This document shows, one piece after another, positions 54,723-59,312 of a DNA stretch of 59,312 nt. A program made the position numbers and the translations under genes. Source of the stretch: a virus. The notes below the pieces were generated by a model. The model worked only from the letters and a program-made list of their open reading frames with translations, was not told the DNA's origin and searched no databases. The first letter of the stretch is position 1. Each line of letters opens with the position of its first letter. The stretch spans positions 1 through 59,312 of IMG/VR virus record IMGVR_UViG_3300008267_011718. One strand, given 5' to 3'.

Positions 54723-55692
54723 ATTTTTTTTCCTTTTCTAGATCATATTGATACATAATTTTTGCTAATTCTTTTAAATCCGTTTTTGGATTCCACTTAA
54801 GTATATTTCTTGCTTTAGCTGGATTTGCTTGAAGTAGTGGTACTTCGCTTGGGCGTTTAAAAGATTCATCAACAATAACATAATCCATTAAATTATAGCC
54901 AGCAATTTCAGAAACGCAAGTAATAAAATCAGAAATAGTATAAGTTTTTCCAGTTCCTATAACATAGTCATCTGGTGTATCGCGCTGTAGCATTAGCCAC
55001 ATAGCCTCTACATACTCTTTTGCATATCCCCAATCTCGTTTTGCGTCAAGGTTACCAAGGCGAAGCTCTTTTTGTAGTCCTAATTTGATCCTTGCTGCGG
55101 CTTTAGTGATCTTCCTTGTTACGAATTGCTCACCGCGACGTTCACTTTCATGATTAAAGAGTATACCACTGCAAGCAAAAAGACCATAAGCTTTACGGTA
55201 ATTAACAACAAGGCTATGAGCAGCTAATTTACCACAAGCATATGGTGATACTGGAGAAAAGATTGAAGTTTCAGATTGTGGCGCATTCATATTATCGCCA
55301 AACATTTCACTTGTACTTGCTTGATAAAATCTTGTTTGTGGATTTATGTTTCTTATTGCTTCTAAACAATTTAAAACACCAGTTGAATTTATTTCAAAAG
55401 TACTTTCTGGGCTGGTAAATGAGGCTCCAACATGACTTTGCGCTGCTAAGTTATAAAATTCTTCTGGTTTATATTTTTGAACTAATCTCCAGATAGAAGA
55501 TGAGTCAGTTAAATCTCCGTTTTCTAATATAAAATTTTTATTATTTAATAAATGTTCAATATTAAAAAACTTTTTGTCTTCCATAGAAGATCTACGTACT
55601 AAGCCTATTACTTTATATTCTTTTTCTAAAAGTAATTCAGCTAAAAAACTTCCATCCTGCCCAGTAATTCCTGTTATGATTGCTGTTTTCAT
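54712..55692 (-). CDS. gmd: GDP-mannose 4,6-dehydratase
   Basis: The 326 residues match Gmd closely. They include TGITGQDGSFLAELL at the NADP site, the LVRRSS loop, NLAAQSHVGASF, the catalytic STSEMFG with E129, SPVSPYACGK (Y151, K155), and NHESERRGEQFVTRKI. The enzyme turns GDP-mannose into GDP-4-keto-6-deoxymannose, the entry point to GDP-fucose (through Fcl), GDP-perosamine and others. The ATG overlaps the stop of the 54-residue gene (ATGA). It is the first gene of the sugar run, so production of its product probably leads the rest of the cassette. Confidence 0.93.
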   Translation of the reverse strand: MKTAIITGITGQDGSFLAELLLEKEYKVIGLVRRSSMEDKKFFNIEHLLNNKNFILENGDLTDSSSIWRLVQKYKPEEFYNLAAQSHVGASFTSPESTFEINSTGVLNCLEAIRNINPQTRFYQASTSEMFGDNMNAPQSETSIFSPVSPYACGKLAAHSLVVNYRKAYGLFACSGILFNHESERRGEQFVTRKITKAAARIKLGLQKELRLGNLDAKRDWGYAKEYVEAMWLMLQRDTPDDYVIGTGKTYTISDFITCVSEIAGYNLMDYVIVDESFKRPSEVPLLQANPAKARNILKWNPKTDLKELAKIMYQYDLEKEKKYVK

Positions 55693-55853
55693 TCTTTTTC
55701 CTTTAACGGAATAACATTAAAATATTGAAAATAATAGTTAGCTTCTAATAGTTTTATTAATTTATTCACTTCTTCATCTGTTGATATAATTTCTAAATGT
55801 ACTGGCTCTTTTTGACCAAGTATCAAATAGACTATTCTTTTTTTTATGGACAT
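55689..55853 (-). CDS. Tiny coupled ORF (54 residues), unknown
   Basis: A previously easy-to-miss gene. It starts at an ATG at 55853 inside the end of the nuclease gene and stops with TGA overlapping the Gmd ATG. The protein begins MSIKKRIVYLILGQKEPVHL and has a helical middle. It contains no cysteines and no clear membrane span. Open-frame length, ATGA linkage to gmd and overlap with the upstream gene support a real gene, though it has no recognised family. Without it there would be about 150 bases of unexplained sequence. Confidence 0.62.
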   Translation of the reverse strand: MSIKKRIVYLILGQKEPVHLEIISTDEEVNKLIKLLEANYYFQYFNVIPLKEKE

Positions 55854-56617
55854 TCTTTTGTTTTCTTAAAGTCACAATATGTACAGTTTGTACGAATTTT
55901 AGGAAAATTCTTTTTATTAATATTATAAAGAGAATTTTTTAATAAGTTAAATGCATTTTGTGTTTTTTTACTACCACTTGTTACACGAAATATTTCAACA
56001 TTGTCTTTTTTGGCTGTTCTTTTAAGAAGAGCAAAGTGAGTTTCAATATTTTTTGGATCAATATTATGCTTCTGAGCGTAAAAGTGTTTATAGAACGTTA
56101 ATTGATAAGTTACCAATGGATCAGATTTCTTTTGAGAATCCCAGCCCCAAGCACAAGTTTTCCAGTCAATAATGTGTACCACATTATCTGGCGTTTGAAT
56201 TATAAGGTCAATAAAGCCTTTAAAGTTATAATCAATCTCTGGGATTTCTTTAATCTGCTCCAAGATATCTTCTTCTGCTGCAAGAAGCTTAAACCCAGGA
56301 AAATTTTTTTCAAGCTCTGGGATTATTAATGGAGCAAGCATTTTTCCCTGCTCTCTCATTTCATTAAATAATTTTTCTTCTACGTCAATTTTTTGTTCTT
56401 TTAAAAGCTGTACTTCGCTTTCAAATTTATTTAAAAAAACATCAATTTCATTTGTACTTGAATCTTGAACTTTTAATTCAGCCGCTTCATGTAAAGCAGT
56501 GCCAAAAGAAGTATGCAGAGAGCCAGCAGCTCTCTGCACCTTGTCTTCGTAAATTAATTTATATTTAAATGGGCATTCATTAAAAACTTTAAACGCACTA
56601 AAAGAAATATGTGACAT
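55844..56617 (-). CDS. Cas4/RecB-type nuclease with Fe-S cysteines
   Basis: PD-(D/E)XK nuclease of 257 residues. It opens HISFSAFKVFNECPFKYKLI, has GTALHEAAE, then GFIDLIIQ (Asp), HIIDWKT (the D-W-K of the motif) and a YQLTFYKHFY helix. Four cysteines, one near the N-terminus and three at the end (NCTYC ... ECP), are placed as in AddB/Cas4 Fe-S nucleases. It probably trims DNA ends in recombination or replication. The start is taken as 56617: the GAGG ribosome site directly touches an earlier ATG at 56626, but is nine bases from this one. A hairpin (56624..56651) covers that ribosome site. Confidence 0.87.
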   Translation of the reverse strand: MSHISFSAFKVFNECPFKYKLIYEDKVQRAAGSLHTSFGTALHEAAELKVQDSSTNEIDVFLNKFESEVQLLKEQKIDVEEKLFNEMREQGKMLAPLIIPELEKNFPGFKLLAAEEDILEQIKEIPEIDYNFKGFIDLIIQTPDNVVHIIDWKTCAWGWDSQKKSDPLVTYQLTFYKHFYAQKHNIDPKNIETHFALLKRTAKKDNVEIFRVTSGSKKTQNAFNLLKNSLYNINKKNFPKIRTNCTYCDFKKTKECP

Positions 56618-56623
56618 ATTATT

Positions 56624-56651
56624 CATCCTCTACAGTGATTGTAGCAGGATG
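56624..56651 (-). promoter_or_regulatory. Hairpin over the ribosome binding site of the nuclease gene
   Basis: On the minus strand CATCCT-G-CTAC pairs with GTAG-AGGATG (10 pairs with one bulged G, loop AATCACT). The right arm contains the AGAGG ribosome site of the nuclease gene, and the left arm starts directly after the TAA of the metallopeptidase gene. A ribosome finishing that gene would open the arm, which would couple translation of the two. There is no T-run, so it is unlikely to be a terminator. Confidence 0.6.
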
Positions 56652-57329
56652 TTATTTCTTTGTCAAATTATAAAGTTTATAATATAGCTTCGGGCTTACT
56701 TTGCTTAGATATTCTCTATCAAAAAGATGGTAATGTTCAAATCCATTAGCAAAATATTCTCTTAATGAGGTTGCGCCATAAGGTGAAATAAATAAACCTA
56801 CACAAAGTTGGTTTAAAAGATCATATCCAACAGTTTGATAAAGAAATTTATCAAAACCAGGACTATATTCAATTCTTATAAAAGCGTTTGGATCTTCATA
56901 TTCTATATCTTGTGACTTTAAAATACTTCTTAATTTTTTTCTTTTAGCAACAAACTCTGCTGCTACTTCATTGTCTTCATAAATTTTTGTTCCAAAAACA
57001 GTTTCTATTGAATGACCTAATTCATGTACAACTGAAGCATACAGCGAATCTTCATTTTGCTGCTCATTTGAAATATAGATAGCGCCTCTTAAATAAACAG
57101 ATTGTACATCTCTTAACTTTAATTCAGGAAAGTCGCCAATGTATATGTAATCTATATCTTTAAAAAGTTTTTTTGGTATATTTTTCTCTAACCTTTTTTT
57201 TACACTATTAAAGTCTACATTTTCTGGCAGCGGATCATTAATGAACACTAAAACATCAAATATAAAATACTCTTTTCTATTTTTTTGATACTTTTCAGAA
57301 GTATTTTTAACAAATTTGATGTTGCTCAT
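56652..57329 (-). CDS. Zinc metallopeptidase, HELGH motif (anthrax lethal factor-like fold)
   Basis: The 225-residue protein has the zinc-binding VVHELGHSIET (H102, E103, H106). In SLREYFANGFEHY a Glu at 191 fits the third ligand, the layout of anthrax lethal factor-type and related zincins. The rest has no recognised domain, and there is no signal peptide, so it acts inside the cell or is packaged. Targets could be host or phage proteins. It overlaps the HNH gene by four bases and ends one base before the hairpin that controls the nuclease gene. Confidence 0.78.
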   Translation of the reverse strand: MSNIKFVKNTSEKYQKNRKEYFIFDVLVFINDPLPENVDFNSVKKRLEKNIPKKLFKDIDYIYIGDFPELKLRDVQSVYLRGAIYISNEQQNEDSLYASVVHELGHSIETVFGTKIYEDNEVAAEFVAKRKKLRSILKSQDIEYEDPNAFIRIEYSPGFDKFLYQTVGYDLLNQLCVGLFISPYGATSLREYFANGFEHYHLFDREYLSKVSPKLYYKLYNLTKK

Positions 57330-57928
57330 TTTATAATATCCAATATAAATCTTTTTAAAATTTCTGTAGATTCGTATTTTCCATTTTTAAATTCTACTAA
57401 ACCGTTTTTGTAAAGATCAATAGTAATTTGTTCCAAGCTTTCATGTGCTGCATTATGCATCTGTGACGAATCTTTATTATCTTTGCCAGAAAATAAATGT
57501 AAATTTTCTATATTATTGTTTTGCTTATTTTTATCAATATGATGCACTATTTCGTAATTTTCAAGAAAGCGACCAAGTTTTTTTTCCATTACTAAAATAT
57601 GTTCAAAGATATAATTACCACCTTTTCTATCTTTTTTCCTTGGGTGATAATCATCAACTATTACTTGTTTGTAGCCTCTCCCTTGATTAAATCTAACACC
57701 ACCATTATGGGATTTTCTTTGCGCTTCTCTCATATTTTTTTTAGATTCTTCCGAGCGCTTTTTACCAGTTTGAGTATTGATAGTAGCGCATGAAATACAT
57801 CTATGTTTTGGATTGTTTTTATTAACTGCAACTCTATAACTTACTTCTCTCTCCGTATGACAAAATTCGCATTCTACTAAAACTATTTTTTCTTCCCAAG
57901 TACCTTCTTTTATAATTTTTTTTATCAT
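57326..57928 (-). CDS. HNH homing-type endonuclease
   Basis: The 200-residue protein has two parts. An N-terminal zinc finger (C20-x2-C23, C44-x2-C47) is typical of freestanding phage homing enzymes. A C-terminal HNH domain carries FEHILVMEKKLGRF, YEIVHHIDKNKQNNNIENLHL (H129, H130, N139). They cut alleles lacking the gene and spread it between phages. It is placed between the PhoH gene and the metallopeptidase. A short stem-loop precedes its ribosome site, as is common for such genes in T4-type phages. Confidence 0.84.
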   Translation of the reverse strand: MIKKIIKEGTWEEKIVLVECEFCHTEREVSYRVAVNKNNPKHRCISCATINTQTGKKRSEESKKNMREAQRKSHNGGVRFNQGRGYKQVIVDDYHPRKKDRKGGNYIFEHILVMEKKLGRFLENYEIVHHIDKNKQNNNIENLHLFSGKDNKDSSQMHNAAHESLEQITIDLYKNGLVEFKNGKYESTEILKRFILDIIK

Positions 57929-57938
57929 TTATTTTCTC

Positions 57939-57955
57939 CACTACATTACATAGTG
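57939..57955 (-). other. Weak stem-loop before the HNH gene
   Basis: Minus strand CACTA ... TAGTG, five Watson-Crick pairs extended by two G-T pairs, loop TAA. It ends right at the GGAG ribosome site of the HNH gene. Stem-loops that block early translation are known for phage homing enzymes (T4 I-TevI), but this one is short and may be chance. Confidence 0.3.
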
Positions 57956-57976
57956 TTGAAACTTTTAAAAAGCAAC

Positions 57977-59287
57977 TTAAAGAACGCTAGCAGCCAAACT
58001 GGCAACCGCAGAGCGTTCGCCCTTCTGCAAACTTATATGACCAGCTAATTCAAACGGTTTAAACTTTTCTACAGCATAAGTTAGACCATTGTTTGTTGCA
58101 TCAAGGAATGCTGAGTCTATCTGTTCAATATCTCCAGTTAAGATAATTTTAGTATCTTCACCGACTCTTGTAATTATAGTTTTTAATTCATGCATAGTTA
58201 AATTTTGAGCTTCGTCAATGATGATGAAAGCTTTAGAAATTGAACGGCCACGAATGAAGGTAAGAGCTTCAATTTCAATTGTTCCTTGTTCTTGAAGCAT
58301 CTTCATATGTTCTTTATCATCACCCATTAGAAATTCTAAGTTGTCTTGGATAGGAGCGATCCAAGGCATCATCTTTTCTTCTAGAGTGCCAGGAAGAAAA
58401 CCAATATCTCTACCCATTGGTTGTACTGGGCGGCTTACGATTAGTTTCTTATAGGTACCGTCGTCAAGAATTTGCTTCAGGCCAGCCGCCAATGCAATAA
58501 GAGTTTTCCCACATCCAGCCTTGCCAACTAGTGAAACGATCTTAACATCTTGATCCATAAGCAAATCTAGAGCAAATTGTTGTTCTTTATTTTTGGCTCT
58601 TACGTCCCAAATGCCTTCTTTGAAATCACGAACTTTTGACAGTGGGTGATTATAATTTTTAAACTTTGCTAGTGCAGTCTTTTTCTCATTTGCATTTGAA
58701 ACAAGCATTACATATTGATTTGGAAATAGTTTAATTTCCTTTTCTTCAAGAAACATTTTTTCGCCGCTATAGAAACGGTCTATAGTCGCATCATCAACTA
58801 AGTGCTGAGTGAAGCCAGTATAAACTTCTTCTGCCTTCTCAACTATTTGGTTAGTTGTGTAATCTTCTGCTGTGATTCCAAGAGCATCTGCCTTGACACG
58901 AACATTAATATCTTGGGAGACAAGGATTACTGTGTCTTGAAGATTATTAGAAACACAATTTAATACCGTAGCAAGGATTTGATTGTCTGGATCTTCCATA
59001 CTCATATCTGCTGGTAGCATAGCTCTGCCGTAACCACGGACAGTCAAAGTTCCCTTGCGACCGCCTAGTTTTGCGCCTTCAACTAAGGAGCCTTTTTCTC
59101 TTAATTTATCTAGTTCACGAATTACTTGACGAGCGTTTGCGCCAACACCATCTTGGCGTTTTTTGTGTTTGTCAATTTCTTCAAGCACTTTTAGTGGGAT
59201 CACTACATCGTTACTTTTAAAAGCATATAGAGCATTAAAATCACTTAGTAGAACGTTTGTGTCCAGAACATAGATTTTTTTAGCCAT
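57977..59287 (-). CDS. PIN-PhoH protein (PhoH2 type)
   Basis: A 436-residue two-domain protein. The N-terminal 150 residues are a PIN domain (VLDTNVLL with D9 and N11, MEDPDNQI, LVSQDINVRVKA with D126), which would cleave RNA. The C-terminal half is PhoH, with GKAGCGKT as Walker A (255-262) and FIIIDEAQN as Walker B (354-362), plus VSRPVQP and LTGDIEQID. Together they form an ATP-driven RNA helicase-nuclease as in mycobacterial PhoH2. PhoH genes are a hallmark of many marine phages. The first gene of this window on the minus strand; the promoter is outside or in the 25 bases at the right edge. Confidence 0.93.
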   Translation of the reverse strand: MAKKIYVLDTNVLLSDFNALYAFKSNDVVIPLKVLEEIDKHKKRQDGVGANARQVIRELDKLREKGSLVEGAKLGGRKGTLTVRGYGRAMLPADMSMEDPDNQILATVLNCVSNNLQDTVILVSQDINVRVKADALGITAEDYTTNQIVEKAEEVYTGFTQHLVDDATIDRFYSGEKMFLEEKEIKLFPNQYVMLVSNANEKKTALAKFKNYNHPLSKVRDFKEGIWDVRAKNKEQQFALDLLMDQDVKIVSLVGKAGCGKTLIALAAGLKQILDDGTYKKLIVSRPVQPMGRDIGFLPGTLEEKMMPWIAPIQDNLEFLMGDDKEHMKMLQEQGTIEIEALTFIRGRSISKAFIIIDEAQNLTMHELKTIITRVGEDTKIILTGDIEQIDSAFLDATNNGLTYAVEKFKPFELAGHISLQKGERSAVASLAASVL

Positions 59288-59312
59288 TATTTATCTCTCA
59301 TATGTGAAACAT

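Noticed and set aside
57929-57976. Stem-loop between PhoH and HNH as a terminator
   Set aside because: The stem is five pairs and is followed by purine-rich sequence, not a T-run, so it is kept only as a weak possible translation element.
1-59312. tRNA genes or an integrated prophage boundary
   Set aside because: Gaps between genes are at most about 80 bases, none looks like a cloverleaf, and there is no integrase, attachment site or host gene.

Overview
The window is a piece of a tailed bacteriophage genome, most likely a T4-supergroup-like myovirus of the type found in marine metagenomes. The evidence is a contractile-tail baseplate set (gp25-like and gp6/baseplate J-like wedge proteins, a spike-like protein, a gp15-like tail completion protein), a T4 gp55-like late sigma factor, a PIN-PhoH protein, a RuvC-like resolvase, a DnaG-type primase and fibre repeats of a kind known from marine phages. 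The DNA is visibly very AT-rich. Every gene I accept lies on the minus strand, so transcription runs from high to low coordinates. Genes abut or overlap by a few bases (ATGA and TAATG junctions are common), and no intergenic gap exceeds about 80 bases. I saw no tRNA, integrase, CRISPR array or host gene block.

Region A (59287 to 55689) holds nucleic-acid and processing functions: PIN-PhoH, a freestanding HNH endonuclease, an HELGH zinc metallopeptidase, a Cas4/RecB-type nuclease with four cysteines suited to an Fe-S cluster, and a tiny coupled ORF. A hairpin overlaps the ribosome binding site of the nuclease gene.

Region B (55692 to 39421) is about 16 kb of continuous sugar-nucleotide and glycan-transfer genes. 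Gmd and Fcl together make GDP-L-fucose, and a GT10-type fucosyltransferase in the same run could use it. Around them are two clear GT4-type enzymes (one fused to a GT2 domain), a third GT4-like protein, GT25-like, GT47-like, CgeB-like and GT9-like proteins and two less familiar transferase candidates. The run also has a FkbM methyltransferase, a GNAT acetyltransferase, a DegT aminotransferase, a GalE-type epimerase, a short UDP-glucose dehydrogenase, a cytidylyltransferase and a DUF4254-like small protein. It reads as a route to a decorated fucose-containing glycan, either on the virion or on the host surface.

Region C (39424 to 37707) holds small proteins (one FmdB zinc ribbon, one membrane-anchored) and the gp55-like late sigma factor, placed directly before the structural genes.

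Region D (37706 to 4226) is the tail module: M15 peptidase hub protein, spike-like protein, an 1809-residue protein, gp25, gp6, a DNRLRE-type adhesin, a 2800-residue LamG-containing protein, several large proteins of unknown role, two sets of related accessory tail proteins, a beta-repeat protein and a gp15-like protein carrying a fibre-type C-terminal domain. The gp25-gp6 adjacency resembles the W-J order of P2-like phages.

Region E (4163 to 1536) is a fibre region: a repeat-rich fibre gene ended by a strong intrinsic terminator, two small genes, and a second fibre gene whose reading frame is broken by an apparent -1 shift. Region F (1500 to 1) returns to replication and recombination genes: RuvC-like nuclease, primase, and the possible start of one more gene running off the edge.
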